This document shows, in pieces, positions 55,813 to 64,000 of a stretch of 64,000 bases of DNA. A program made the translations under genes and the position numbers. Numbering within the stretch: the first letter of the stretch is position 1; each line of letters starts with the position of its first letter. Under the pieces are notes generated by a model, which did not search any database, was not told the DNA's origin, and saw only the letters and a list, made by a program, of their open reading frames with translations. Source of the stretch: Candidatus Gastranaerophilales bacterium (GTDB lineage: Bacteria > Cyanobacteriota > Vampirovibrionia > Gastranaerophilales > Gastranaerophilaceae); assembly GCA_944325575.1 (NCBI GenBank), contig CALVAR010000008.1, positions 1 to 64,000 on the forward strand. The letters are read 5' to 3'.

Positions 55813-56208
55813 ATGTTTACAGATCCTATAGCAGATATGCTGACAAGAATCAGAAACGCAAATATCGTTTCTCATACTGAAGTTGAAATGCCGTCTTCAA
55901 AATTAAAAGTTGAATTGGCTAAAGTTTTAAAAGAAGAAGGCTACATCACTGACTATACAGAAAAAGAAGTTGGTAAGTTCAAAGTTCTTGTTATTACTTT
56001 GAAATATGATGCAACAAACAAACCGGTTATTTCTAACTTGAAAAGAATTTCTAAAACAGGTTTGAGAGTGTATTCTAAGGCAAAAGATCTTCCGCAGGTA
56101 TTTGGCGGTCTTGGTATTGCAATCATTTCTACCAGCAAAGGTCTTATGACTGACAGAAAAGCAAGAAAAGAAAATTTGGGCGGCGAAGTTATTTGTTACG
56201 TATGGTAA
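55813..56208 (+). CDS. rpsH: Ribosomal protein S8
   Basis: The 131-aa S8 starts [17 protein letters not shown] and ends in the [27 protein letters not shown] landmark (shortened here to [16 protein letters not shown]). ATG 55813 has AAGGAAA upstream; the 12 extra upstream residues lack support. The preceding spacer has a long CTTAACTA/TAGTTAAG stem. Confidence 0.96.
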   Translation: MFTDPIADMLTRIRNANIVSHTEVEMPSSKLKVELAKVLKEEGYITDYTEKEVGKFKVLVITLKYDATNKPVISNLKRISKTGLRVYSKAKDLPQVFGGLGIAIISTSKGLMTDRKARKENLGGEVICYVW

Positions 56209-56322
56209 CCCGATTTTTTTAATTGCCGGTTGTTTTAATATCAAATTTTAAAATTATCAAATCTGATATTGATGACCGAACTAGATTAAGTAAGATAATA
56301 ATTAATAATTGGAGATAAAAAG

Positions 56323-56865
56323 ATGTCACGTATAGGTAAAAAACCTGTTATAATTCCGGATGGCGTTGAAGTTAAAATCGACGGTCAGGTTTTGACTGCA
56401 AAAGGTCCTTTGGGCACAGAAACAGTTGAAGTTCGCCCGGAAGTTACAATGAAGTTAGAAAACAACGAAGTTATTGTTGATATTGTTAACCATGATGACA
56501 GAAAATCAAGATCATTGTGGGGCTTATCAAGAACATTAATCAACAACGCAGTAGAAGGTGTTAAACACGGATTTACTAAAAAATTGGAAATTCAGGGCGT
56601 TGGCTATAGAGCTAATATGGAAGGCTCTAACTTGAATCTTGTTTTGGGTTATTCTCACCCGATTCTTGTTACTCCTCCTGAAGGAATTAAAATTTCTGTA
56701 GAAGCTAACACTAAAATTACTGTTACAGGTTCAAATAAACAAATGGTTGGCGACGTAGCAGCAGAAATCAGAGGCAAACGTCCTCCTGAAGTTTACAAAG
56801 GAAAAGGCGTTAGATACGAAGGTGAATACGTTAGACGTAAAGCCGGTAAAACTGGTAAGAAATAA
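56323..56865 (+). CDS. rplF: Ribosomal protein L6
   Basis: The 180-aa L6 has MSRIGKKPVIIPDGV, VKGPLG-like AKGPLG, a LELQGVGYR-like EIQGVGYRAN, and the RGKRPPEVYKGKGVRYEGE C-terminal motif. TTGGAGATAAA precedes the ATG. A 176-base spacer before rplR may hold a 31-codon frame (56902-56997) without a ribosome-binding site. Confidence 0.97.
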   Translation: MSRIGKKPVIIPDGVEVKIDGQVLTAKGPLGTETVEVRPEVTMKLENNEVIVDIVNHDDRKSRSLWGLSRTLINNAVEGVKHGFTKKLEIQGVGYRANMEGSNLNLVLGYSHPILVTPPEGIKISVEANTKITVTGSNKQMVGDVAAEIRGKRPPEVYKGKGVRYEGEYVRRKAGKTGKK

Positions 56866-57041
56866 TAAGACTGCTGTCGGCAAAATAATTGAGCCGTGCA
56901 AATGTCTTATCCTGAACTCGTTTCAGAATTTAATAAATATATTAATATCGAAATACAAAATAAAGCCGGCATAAGCCCTTATAGAAACTTTGAATGAAAT
57001 CAAAATTCGCAGTAAGAAGGCTTCGGTGAAAGGAAAGAAAA

Positions 57042-57410
57042 ATGATTAAAACAAGAAACAGAAAAGAACAAGTAAGAAAAAGACACCAGCGTGTAAGAAC
57101 AAAAATTTCCGGTACTGCTGAATCTCCGAGATTGGCTGTATACAGAAGTACAAAACATATTTACGCTCAGTTAATTGACGACGTAAATAAAGTTACACTT
57201 TGTTCAGCTTCTTCTATTGACAAAGACTTGAGAGAAAAACTCTCTCACGGCGGAAATGTTGAAGCAGCAAAAGTTGTTGGTGAAGCTATTGCTAAAAAGG
57301 CCTTAAAAGCAGGCGTTAAAGAATGCGTTTTCGATAGAGGCGGATTCCTTTATCACGGCAGAGTTTCTGCTTTGGCTGATGCAGCAAGAGAAGCTGGCTT
57401 AGATTTTTAA
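57042..57410 (+). CDS. rplR: Ribosomal protein L18
   Basis: The 122-aa L18 binds 5S rRNA and has RRKERVRKR-like [31 protein letters not shown] and [25 protein letters not shown]. It is the last gene of this operon segment. The usual followers (S5, L30, L15, SecY) are absent, and a strong terminator stands right after. Confidence 0.97.
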   Translation: MIKTRNRKEQVRKRHQRVRTKISGTAESPRLAVYRSTKHIYAQLIDDVNKVTLCSASSIDKDLREKLSHGGNVEAAKVVGEAIAKKALKAGVKECVFDRGGFLYHGRVSALADAAREAGLDF

Positions 57411-57426
57411 TTTTAATTAAAATAAT

Positions 57427-57456
57427 AAAAAGCCCTTCCTATATGGAAGGGCTTTT
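57427..57456. terminator. Terminator after rplR
   Basis: AAAAGCCCTTCC/GGAAGGGCTTTT is a perfect 12-bp stem with a TATAT-type loop and T tail. It ends the ribosomal operon early and may also serve the convergent FlhA-C-like gene. Confidence 0.92.
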
Positions 57457-57471
57457 ATTTGGCTAAAGTCT

Positions 57472-58932
57472 TTAAACTTTATCGTAGATTTCAAGAGTAT
57501 ATCCGTTGGCTATTTCTTCTCTTGCAACGACTTTTACGGACGGCATCATTTGTGACAGCACAACGCTTGTTACCTGACGGATTTCCATAGGTACTATTAC
57601 AACAATCTCATCTGCGTTTATGTTATTTTTGTCTATAACTTTATATATGTTATTTACTATTGTTTTTATTTTTGTATTATCAATTCTTATAACAGTGCTT
57701 TTGCCTGATACTTTTGATGAAAGATACTTTAGTGATTCATCGGATAGTTCAAATGCCTGAATCAAATTATTTTCATTTGCTATGCCTTTTGAAATTTGTC
57801 TTGATAAAGAATGTCTGACTCTGCTCAACAAATCTTCTTTTGTCTCTTCATCTGCAAAGTCATTAATTTTTTCAAAAATATAAACAATGTCTTTTATTGA
57901 GACACGTTCTTTTATAAGGCTTGTCAGTATGTACTTTAGCTCTGCAATAGACACAAAGTCAGGTATGATATTTTCTATAAGGTAGAGATTATTTTCGCTT
58001 ACAATTTCTATATAATTGTTAATGTCATTGTAATCAAAAATTTCTTCTACATTTTTTATGCATACATATTCCAGTATTCTGCCTATTACCTGCGACGCAT
58101 TTAGACCCTTTACCCAAAAATTTCTTGTTTTTTCTTCGGGTATCCAGTAAAGCACCTTTCCCGTAATAGGATCCGCATCTTTTATAATGTCTTTTGATAC
58201 TTTATCAAGATTTAAGTCATCTTTAAAAAACATTAGATAGCCATTATAAACAACACCCTTGGCAGCACAAACCCCTCTTACATCAATTTCAAATTCGTTT
58301 GCCTGCAATGTTTCATCATTTTCGAATCTGACTTTGGGTATTATATAGCCGAGTTCTTCTGTGAGTTTTTGCCTGATTTTAACGGTTTCTGCAACAAGAG
58401 GTGCATCAAGATCAGGGTTTACAAGTTCTATATTTTCTTCGCTGAGTTTGATTTTAATCTTGTCTTCTCCGATTTTATCAAGCATAATTTCCGGAGATAT
58501 TGTATCTGCAAGCTGCTTTCTTAATTCTTTCAGCTCTTCAATATTCTTGTACATCTCGCTGTTGAGTTCTTGTCTTTGTGTTTCATTAGTTTCATCGATA
58601 AGCGATTTGATAGTATGAATTTTTTTTCGTTTTTCTTTTATTTTGCTTTGTATATCAATACATTTTTCATACGGCTCACTTTGTGCGGAAATCATTTTTT
58701 GCATTTGAGTTTTATAGCCGTAAATGCTTTCTTCCTCATCTTCGGTTTCTGTTGAAACTTCGCATTCTTTTACAAAAATACAGTTGTAGTTGAAGCCTTC
58801 ATCACCTTCAACTTCATGCATTGTATATAATTCCCACCCCAGCGAAGACATTTCATTTAAGAGAGATTCCATCTGAAAAGTATCATCACTTGGTACAGCT
58901 TTTATGCAGTATTGCATTCTTGTAGACTTCAT
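57472..58932 (-). CDS. Soluble FlhA-C-like protein with DUF4177-like N terminus
   Basis: The 486-aa protein has no membrane segment. Residues 6-56 (MQYCIKAVP...LGWELYTMHEVEG) resemble DUF4177. Residues about 85-145 form a coiled coil. Residues about 160-486 follow the cytoplasmic domain of FlhA/SctV export gates: IRQKLTEELGYIIPKVRF, NEFEIDVRGVCAAKGVV, ASQVIGRILEYV, FVSIAELKYILTSLIKERVSIKDIVYI-like landmark (SIAELKYILTSLIKERVSI), and VRHSLSRQI. FlhA needs membrane helices for export, so this is a soluble relative of unknown role. Confidence 0.7.
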   Translation of the reverse strand: MKSTRMQYCIKAVPSDDTFQMESLLNEMSSLGWELYTMHEVEGDEGFNYNCIFVKECEVSTETEDEEESIYGYKTQMQKMISAQSEPYEKCIDIQSKIKEKRKKIHTIKSLIDETNETQRQELNSEMYKNIEELKELRKQLADTISPEIMLDKIGEDKIKIKLSEENIELVNPDLDAPLVAETVKIRQKLTEELGYIIPKVRFENDETLQANEFEIDVRGVCAAKGVVYNGYLMFFKDDLNLDKVSKDIIKDADPITGKVLYWIPEEKTRNFWVKGLNASQVIGRILEYVCIKNVEEIFDYNDINNYIEIVSENNLYLIENIIPDFVSIAELKYILTSLIKERVSIKDIVYIFEKINDFADEETKEDLLSRVRHSLSRQISKGIANENNLIQAFELSDESLKYLSSKVSGKSTVIRIDNTKIKTIVNNIYKVIDKNNINADEIVVIVPMEIRQVTSVVLSQMMPSVKVVAREEIANGYTLEIYDKV

Positions 58933-59035
58933 ATTTCTATAATTCCCATATTTGTTGTTTTTATTCGTCTTGGATTATTTGTGCTCAGCGAAAGTGGTTT
59001 TGCTTTACAAGAACCGCTTGCCCGCACAAAATCCG

Positions 59036-59962
59036 CTATACATTTCCGGTTGAGCTGTTTCTGTCGTCTTCCAGCTGTTTTATGTCAACATTGTAATCTG
59101 ATTGTTCCTGATAGATGTTATTGGTATCTTGTATATCAATGTCAATGTTAACATCGCTGTCAACCATTTCTATCTCATCTTTTTTGTAGTTTTTAATTTT
59201 GCCGTCTTCTGTTTTTACGGCAATTTCATTGCTTAGAAAATGCAAAGAACAAACTCTGCCAAGACCGTCAGGTGTCATTACACCGGAGCCGATAGGAGGC
59301 ATGTCTTTTGCCGCATCAATATAGTTTTTATATTCATAATTTAAACAGCAAAGCAGTCTGCCGCATGTACCGGATATTTTCCCCGGAGTGATAGGCATTC
59401 CCTGATCTTTTGCAAGCTTAATGTTAATTGAATCAAATTTTCTTAAAAATGTACAGCAACAAAAAGGTCTGCCGCATAGACCGTTTCCGCATAAAAGCGA
59501 GGTTTCATCTCTTACACCGATATGTCTGAGGTCTATTCTTACTCTTTTGAAAACCTGTGTTAAATCTTTTAAAAGTCCTCTAAAATCAACTCTTTCCGGC
59601 GCTGTGTAGTAAAAAGTGATTTTTCTTCTGTCAAATGTATACTTTGTCTGTACAAGATTCATTTGCAAATTGTGCCTTGCAACCAGCTCTTTACAGGTTT
59701 TAAATGCTTCTTCTTCTGCAAACTCTATCTCTTTTAATGTTTCGAAATCTTTTGGAGATAGTACTCTAATCAAAGGTACAGCTTCCGGCATATTAGCTTC
59801 CCATGCTTTTGCAATAAGTGGGTTTACCATAAACACTTTTGCAACTTCTTCACCCTTTTCTGTTCTGACAAGAACCATTTGCCCGTGTTCAACATGTGCT
59901 GAGTCTGCAATTTCAAGAGGGTGAAATGTATTTTTTATTAAATTAACAGCGTATTTTATCAT
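59036..59962 (-). CDS. PSP1-domain protein (RicT/YaaT-like)
   Basis: The 308-aa protein has the PSP1 domain with two cysteine clusters (CGNGLCGRPFCCCTF and CGRLLCCLNYEY), which bind Fe-S in RicT of the Bacillus RicAFT complex. There it aids RNase Y action and phosphorelay. The tail (residues 250-308) is acidic. It precedes the FlhA-C-like gene by 103 bases in the same direction, so both could be cotranscribed. Confidence 0.88.
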   Translation of the reverse strand: MIKYAVNLIKNTFHPLEIADSAHVEHGQMVLVRTEKGEEVAKVFMVNPLIAKAWEANMPEAVPLIRVLSPKDFETLKEIEFAEEEAFKTCKELVARHNLQMNLVQTKYTFDRRKITFYYTAPERVDFRGLLKDLTQVFKRVRIDLRHIGVRDETSLLCGNGLCGRPFCCCTFLRKFDSINIKLAKDQGMPITPGKISGTCGRLLCCLNYEYKNYIDAAKDMPPIGSGVMTPDGLGRVCSLHFLSNEIAVKTEDGKIKNYKKDEIEMVDSDVNIDIDIQDTNNIYQEQSDYNVDIKQLEDDRNSSTGNV

Positions 59963-60069
59963 TGTTTATCCTATAAATATTTTACTGCTATTTTATCATA
60001 AAAATTGATTCTTAACTTTGTTTAGTATAAATTTGTAGTACGCGTTATTTAAGAATAGGGAAACATGTA

Positions 60070-61857
60070 ATGAAAACTTTTTCGCATATGAAATCGCATT
60101 ATAACGAAGAATTAACAATATCAGATATTGATAAAGAAGTCACTCTTGCAGGCTGGGTTTCTGCAGTAAGAGATTTAGGCGGTATTATTTTTATAGAATT
60201 AAGGGATAAAACGGGCTTTTTTCAAGTCGTTGCAGATCCTCAGATAAATCCTCAGATTCACGATGTGTTTTCAAAATTGAAAGATGAATATGTTATTCAG
60301 GTAAAAGGTAAAATAACAAAAAGACCGCCGGAAACTTATAATCCGGATTTGAAAACAGGCGAGATAGAAATGTACCCTGCGGAAGTTACTGTTTTGTCAG
60401 AAGCAAAACTTTTGCCTTTTGAACTTTCTTCAGATGATACAAAGGAAGATATCCGTTTAAAATACAGATATCTTGATATAAGACGTCCACAAATGGCAAA
60501 TAATCTGAAATTGAGACATAAAATTGTTACTGCAATAAGAAATTATCTCAATAATGCAGAATTTATGGAAGTAGAAACACCTATACTTATCAATACTACA
60601 CCTGAGGGTGCAAGAGACTATCTGGTACCAAGCCGTGTTCAGGAGGGTAAGTTCTATGCACTGCCTCAGTCTCCTCAGATTTTTAAACAGTTATTGATGG
60701 TTGGCGGTATTGAAAAATACTATCAGATAGCAAAATGTTTCCGTGATGAAGACCTGAGAGCAGACAGACAGCCTGAATTTACTCAGGTTGATATGGAAAT
60801 GTCTTTTGCCACACAGGATGATGTTATTGAACTTACAGAAGGCTTATTAGCGGAAGCATTTAAGGCTGCAGGCGTTGATATCAAGCCTCCGTTTACAAGA
60901 ATTACATGGCAGGAAGCCATGGACAGATTCGGCTCTGACAAACCTGATGCACGTTTTGGTCTGGAATTGTTTGATATATCTGATATTATGATGGAATCTA
61001 CTTTTGAGCCTGTTAAAGAAACTCTTAAAAACGGCGGTATTGCAAAAGCTATTAAGATTCCCGGAATTGCAGGATATTCCAGAAAAGAAATGGACGATGT
61101 CCGTTCCATGGCAATTTCTTTCGGTGCTAAAGGTATTGCCTGGATTACATATATGGAAGACGGCACTGTTAAGTCTCCTATACTGAAATTTTTAACAGAA
61201 GAACAAATAGAAACACTTAAGGTTAAAGCTGATGCAAAACCTGGCGATATTGTTTTCTTTGTTGCTGATGACAAAAAGACAACTTATGATGTAATGGGCA
61301 GATTCAGATTGTTCTTTGGCGAGAAACTGGGTCTGATAGATGAAAATAAACACGCACTTTTATGGGTTGTTGACTTCCCGATGTTTGAATACAGCAAAGA
61401 ATTTGACAGGGTAATGGCTATGCACCATCCGTTTACATCGCCTAATCTTGATGATGTAGACAAGATGAAAACAGAACCTCTCAGTGTTCGTTCTGTTGCG
61501 TATGATATTGTTTATAACGGTACAGAGCTGGGCGGCGGATCTGTTAGAATTCATTCACCGGAAGTACAAAGAAAAGTCTTTGATGCTCTCGGGTTAACGG
61601 AAGATGAAATTCAGCAGAAATTCGGCTTTATGTTAACGGCATTCCAATACGGTACACCTCCTCATGCCGGTCTTGCTATAGGTTTAGACAGACTTGTCGC
61701 TTTGTTGACTCACAATACTTCCATAAGAGAAGTTATTGCATTCCCGAAAAACTCTGCTGCTAAATGTCTTATGACAAATGCTCCGACATACGCTTCTGAG
61801 GAACAGTTGATGGAATTGCATTTGAAATCTACTGTAAGACATGATGCAAAAGTGTAA
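60070..61857 (+). CDS. aspS: Aspartyl-tRNA synthetase
   Basis: The 595-aa class IIb synthetase charges tRNA-Asp, or also tRNA-Asn if non-discriminating. It has an N-terminal OB fold (GWVSAVRDLGGIIFIELRDKTG), class II motifs 2 (CFRDEDLRADRQPEFTQVD) and 3 (GLAIGLDRLVALL), and the bacterial GAD insertion. gatA in the window suggests transamidation may make Asn- or Gln-tRNA. It stands alone with its own terminator. Confidence 0.97.
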   Translation: MKTFSHMKSHYNEELTISDIDKEVTLAGWVSAVRDLGGIIFIELRDKTGFFQVVADPQINPQIHDVFSKLKDEYVIQVKGKITKRPPETYNPDLKTGEIEMYPAEVTVLSEAKLLPFELSSDDTKEDIRLKYRYLDIRRPQMANNLKLRHKIVTAIRNYLNNAEFMEVETPILINTTPEGARDYLVPSRVQEGKFYALPQSPQIFKQLLMVGGIEKYYQIAKCFRDEDLRADRQPEFTQVDMEMSFATQDDVIELTEGLLAEAFKAAGVDIKPPFTRITWQEAMDRFGSDKPDARFGLELFDISDIMMESTFEPVKETLKNGGIAKAIKIPGIAGYSRKEMDDVRSMAISFGAKGIAWITYMEDGTVKSPILKFLTEEQIETLKVKADAKPGDIVFFVADDKKTTYDVMGRFRLFFGEKLGLIDENKHALLWVVDFPMFEYSKEFDRVMAMHHPFTSPNLDDVDKMKTEPLSVRSVAYDIVYNGTELGGGSVRIHSPEVQRKVFDALGLTEDEIQQKFGFMLTAFQYGTPPHAGLAIGLDRLVALLTHNTSIREVIAFPKNSAAKCLMTNAPTYASEEQLMELHLKSTVRHDAKV

Positions 61858-61875
61858 TTAATATGAAATAAAATT

Positions 61876-61930
61876 AAAAAGCCAGACAGAATTATTTAAT
61901 CAAATAAAAGTAGCTGTTTGGCTTTTATTT
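61876..61930 (+). terminator. Terminator after aspS
   Basis: AAAGCCAGACAG pairs with CTGTTTGGCTTT across a long A/T-rich loop, followed by a T tract, 19 bases after the stop codon. Confidence 0.7.
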
Positions 61931-62003
61931 TTAAATAATTAAAATAAATTTTAAACTTTATAATTCTTTACAAATCCTGAAAATCAATGATACTGCCTAA
62001 TAG

Positions 62004-62047
62004 CATGGCGTGGCGAAAAGTCAGGATACTAAAGTTTTTTGCGCCAT
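62004..62047 (+). promoter_or_regulatory. Stem-loop leader of a small gene
   Basis: ATGGCG...CGAAAA pairs with TTTTTTG...CGCCAT with a small bulge, giving a 12-bp stem about 45 bases before the small gene's start. It could be a terminator-like or regulatory fold. No known riboswitch class was matched. Confidence 0.4.
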
Positions 62048-62089
62048 ATCTGATATCTGTAACGTAATTAACAGATAGAAAGGTGTGGT

Positions 62090-62305
62090 GTGTGTATGTC
62101 ATTTTTTAACAAAAGAGTTGATGTAAGCGAGGGCGGAAAATATGACGCAACAAAAGTTTCTGATTCGGGTTTGAGTCAGGAGGAGCTTGAGGCATTAAAA
62201 AAGGAATTAAAAGCTTTAGATATTTTTAATACGGATGGCAAAGCGGGTTTGAGCAAGGATGTGCTGACGGAAGCATTAGCAATGTATTCCAAATTTGCCG
62301 GTTAA
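62090..62305 (+). CDS. Small unknown protein (71 aa)
   Basis: GAAAGG precedes both a GTG start (62090) and an ATG start (62096, MSFFNKRVDVSEGGKYDATK). The frame is acidic with a helical end (LSQEELEALKKELKALDIF). No family is recognised. It is bounded by a stem-loop upstream and a terminator downstream, supporting an independent small gene. Confidence 0.55.
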   Translation: MCMSFFNKRVDVSEGGKYDATKVSDSGLSQEELEALKKELKALDIFNTDGKAGLSKDVLTEALAMYSKFAG

Positions 62306-62390
62306 CGCAGGCAGTATGAATGAGCTGATTGCTTCTTTAAAGATTCCTGTTGTTGATAATCAAGTTTAAAATAAATTCATTCCTTATATG

Positions 62391-62440
62391 CCCGAAGAGA
62401 TATTTCTTCTTTATAGGAAATATTTTCTTCGGGTTTTCTT
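62391..62440. terminator. Terminator between the small gene and glycosyltransferase
   Basis: CCCGAAGA...GGAAATATT/..TTCTTCGGG gives a long near-perfect stem followed by TTTTCTTTT. It lies between two convergent genes. Confidence 0.8.
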
Positions 62441-62497
62441 TTATCAGTATATTCTTTTATTTGCTTATTTTATTTTAAATCTGAATACCACGGTTTG

Positions 62498-63463
62498 TTA
62501 GGGCATATCTTTATATCTTGTAATTATGGGAAAACCTAATAATTTGTATTGATATTTCTTTTTATATGGCGACATTGTTACTGATTTTGTCAAAATTCCG
62601 AGATAGTTACGCTTTTTATATTCACAGCCCTTTTCACAAAATTCTTTTACTTCCGGTCTCATTGTTGAAAGATCTGATTTGTTAAGAAGTTTGTTTTCAT
62701 ATATACGGGTACGTTTTGTATAGTCGCCTATTTTTGATTTTTGTTTTATCGTGTTTGTATTGTGCCAGCGGTAATAAAAAAGTATTTCGTCTATATACTT
62801 CATTTTTGCATATTTAGAAATCTGAAGCATTAGCCAGTAATCTTCAAGCGGTGCTTCTTTTGTAAATAATCCTATCTTTTCAAATATTGATTTTCTTATT
62901 AAATAACCGTTAGGTATATAATTTCTCGGATAAATTGTGTTATAAGTGCCAAAATATTCCTGAGTAAAGTCAAGGTTTTGAGTTTTTTGCAAAAAATCTG
63001 CAAATGTTATATATTTAGCTTTATTTTTATCATAGACAATATTTCTCTTTTTGTCCCAGTAACAGATTTTTGAATTCGAATCAATAATCGCATCATCGCC
63101 AACACAAAGGGCATAGTCGGGATTTTGTGAAAGAAATGCCTGTAGTTTTTCTATAGCATCCGGAGCTGCCTTGTCATCGGATGCAATAAAATAGATATAT
63201 TCTCCCTGAGCTTTTTTCAGATGCCTGTTATTTGTATAGCAGGTGCCGTGATTTTCCTGTGTTTCGAATACAACATTTACAAATCTTTTCTCGCAAGCAT
63301 CTTTCATTTCACAAATTTTTTGCCATGTAGCATCTTTAGAACCGTCATCTATAACAATCAATTCAATATTCTGATAAGTTTGATTAATGATAGATTGTAT
63401 GGTTTCTTGTATATAATTTTCATGATTGTATGCTGATATTTTGACTGTTACTGTGTTATTCAT
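62498..63463 (-). CDS. Family 2 glycosyltransferase
   Basis: The 321-aa GT-A enzyme has VKISAYNHENYIQETIQSI at the start, IDDGSKDAT, ASDDKA as the DxD-type site, and APLEDYWLMLQISKY near the acceptor part. I chose ATG 63463, with AAGAAG upstream, over TTG 63502. It is followed at the window edge by another gene in the same direction, likely part of a glycan locus that continues outside the window. Confidence 0.83.
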   Translation of the reverse strand: MNNTVTVKISAYNHENYIQETIQSIINQTYQNIELIVIDDGSKDATWQKICEMKDACEKRFVNVVFETQENHGTCYTNNRHLKKAQGEYIYFIASDDKAAPDAIEKLQAFLSQNPDYALCVGDDAIIDSNSKICYWDKKRNIVYDKNKAKYITFADFLQKTQNLDFTQEYFGTYNTIYPRNYIPNGYLIRKSIFEKIGLFTKEAPLEDYWLMLQISKYAKMKYIDEILFYYRWHNTNTIKQKSKIGDYTKRTRIYENKLLNKSDLSTMRPEVKEFCEKGCEYKKRNYLGILTKSVTMSPYKKKYQYKLLGFPIITRYKDMP

Positions 63464-63479
63464 ATTTGTTAGCTTCTTT

Positions 63480-64000
63480 CTATTCAATACGATTTTTTCC
63501 AATTGCTATTTGTATACGTATGCCGCAAATATATAATTTGACGTACAGAAATGTATTAATTTGTGGAAAAATAACAATGGCTAAACCCTTTTTTAGTTTA
63601 TCAAACATTAAACATCCGAATTTTGTCATAAACAGTGATGGATTATAGTTAATAAAATCCAGAAAATCCCAGGCTTGTGTAGTCGTTGTGTAATCCTTTT
63701 TAGTTATTTCTCTTGCATAATGATAAATTTTTATACAATTTTCTTCGATTATTTCATCTTTAGCACAGGAAAAAGATAGCACTCTTAAATGAAATGTTTT
63801 ATTTGGAAATATTTCATTTAGTGTATTAATTAAATATCTGCAAGGTTCAATATTTACATAGAAATTAGTACTTAAAATTAATAAAATTTTATTAGATTTA
63901 TTGATAAATTCGATTAATCTTTTGGCTCTTTTATCAAATTTATTTTTTACTCTATTGTATTCATTTATATTGTCAATTGGTTTAACAAAATGGTTTACAA
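63480..64000 (-). CDS. Unknown protein, 5' end beyond the window
   Basis: The reading frame is open from the window edge to TAA at 63480. About 172 C-terminal residues are visible, including NKFDKRAKRLIEFINKSNKI, LLILSTNFYVNIEPCRYL and a hydrophobic end (GLAIVIFPQINTFLYVKLYI). The front part recalls putative cysteine peptidases of the DUF1796 type (KRRIKRF, then LFI strand), but this is only a possibility. It lies 17 bases upstream of the glycosyltransferase start. Confidence 0.5.
   Translation of the reverse strand, partial: VNHFVKPIDNINEYNRVKNKFDKRAKRLIEFINKSNKILLILSTNFYVNIEPCRYLINTLNEIFPNKTFHLRVLSFSCAKDEIIEENCIKIYHYAREITKKDYTTTTQAWDFLDFINYNPSLFMTKFGCLMFDKLKKGLAIVIFPQINTFLYVKLYICGIRIQIAIGKNRIE

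Noticed and set aside
57472-58932. Truncated pseudogene of a full flhA
   Set aside because: The frame is long and intact, with its own N-terminal domain and coiled coil in place of membrane helices, which fits a stable soluble protein better than a broken gene.
62004-62090. Cyclic-di-GMP or other known riboswitch
   Set aside because: The stem is clear but the conserved core bases of the classes I know are absent.

Overview
The window looks like a chromosomal segment from an uncultured, AT-rich, gut-type non-photosynthetic relative of cyanobacteria (Candidatus Gastranaerophilales / Melainabacteria). This is inferred, not proven. The grounds are: low GC; a dnaG-rpoD pair with a cyanobacterial-style SigA; signs of a diderm envelope (TolC, an OmpH/Skp-like protein, ADP-heptose synthesis); a zinc-type S14; and several small lineage-type proteins that start with an (N/P/L)SF(K/G)G-like motif. 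No phage, transposase or CRISPR array was seen.

Layout. 1-1333 is a minus-strand tRNA cluster (Val-GAC, Cys-GCA, Gly-TCC, Pro-TGG). All except tRNA-Cys are bracketed by truncated tRNA halves that carry hairpin insertions. 1446-5973 holds a parvulin, manC and a compact ADP-heptose locus (hldE plus a gmhA-gmhB fusion). 5970-9440 has two unknown membrane proteins, a fluoride channel, a glycosyltransferase and pdxJ. 9462-14159 is a tight four-gene tripartite efflux operon (TolC, HlyD/MacA type, ABC ATPase, MacB-type permease). 14395-18104 has secreted unknowns and a polysaccharide flippase. 18167-21159 is dnaG-rpoD. 21606-28923 has a CpaE/TadZ-like ATPase with a partner, ogt, a glycosyltransferase, a YnbB-like PLP enzyme, a Skp-like protein, small genes, and a radical-SAM-like protein without its cluster cysteines. 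29085-36883 is mainly amino-acid metabolism (leuDB, trpB, tyrS-cysK-cysE) with a membrane-anchored HEGGH metalloprotease candidate between them. 36889-48020 has a ferredoxin, nth, a TPR/NHL protein, gatA, an asparaginase, a FlaG-like acidic protein, rqcH, and a CHASE2 protein whose cyclase domain has lost both metal aspartates. 48271-57410 is the S10-spc ribosomal operon from S10 to L18, with unusually long spacers containing repeated nested hairpins and an early terminator after L18. 57472-64000 has a soluble FlhA-cytoplasmic-domain homologue, a PSP1/RicT protein, aspS, and two genes for surface glycan or unknown work, the last one cut by the window edge.

Most unusual points: (1) short nested-palindrome elements found inside tRNA-half copies, ribosomal-operon spacers and other gaps; (2) soluble or isolated relatives of flagellar and secretion parts (FlhA-C, FlaG, a GspE-N-like domain, CpaE) with no export machine in view; (3) enzyme-like proteins that appear catalytically emptied (cyclase, radical SAM); (4) a four-step ADP-heptose pathway packed into two fused genes.
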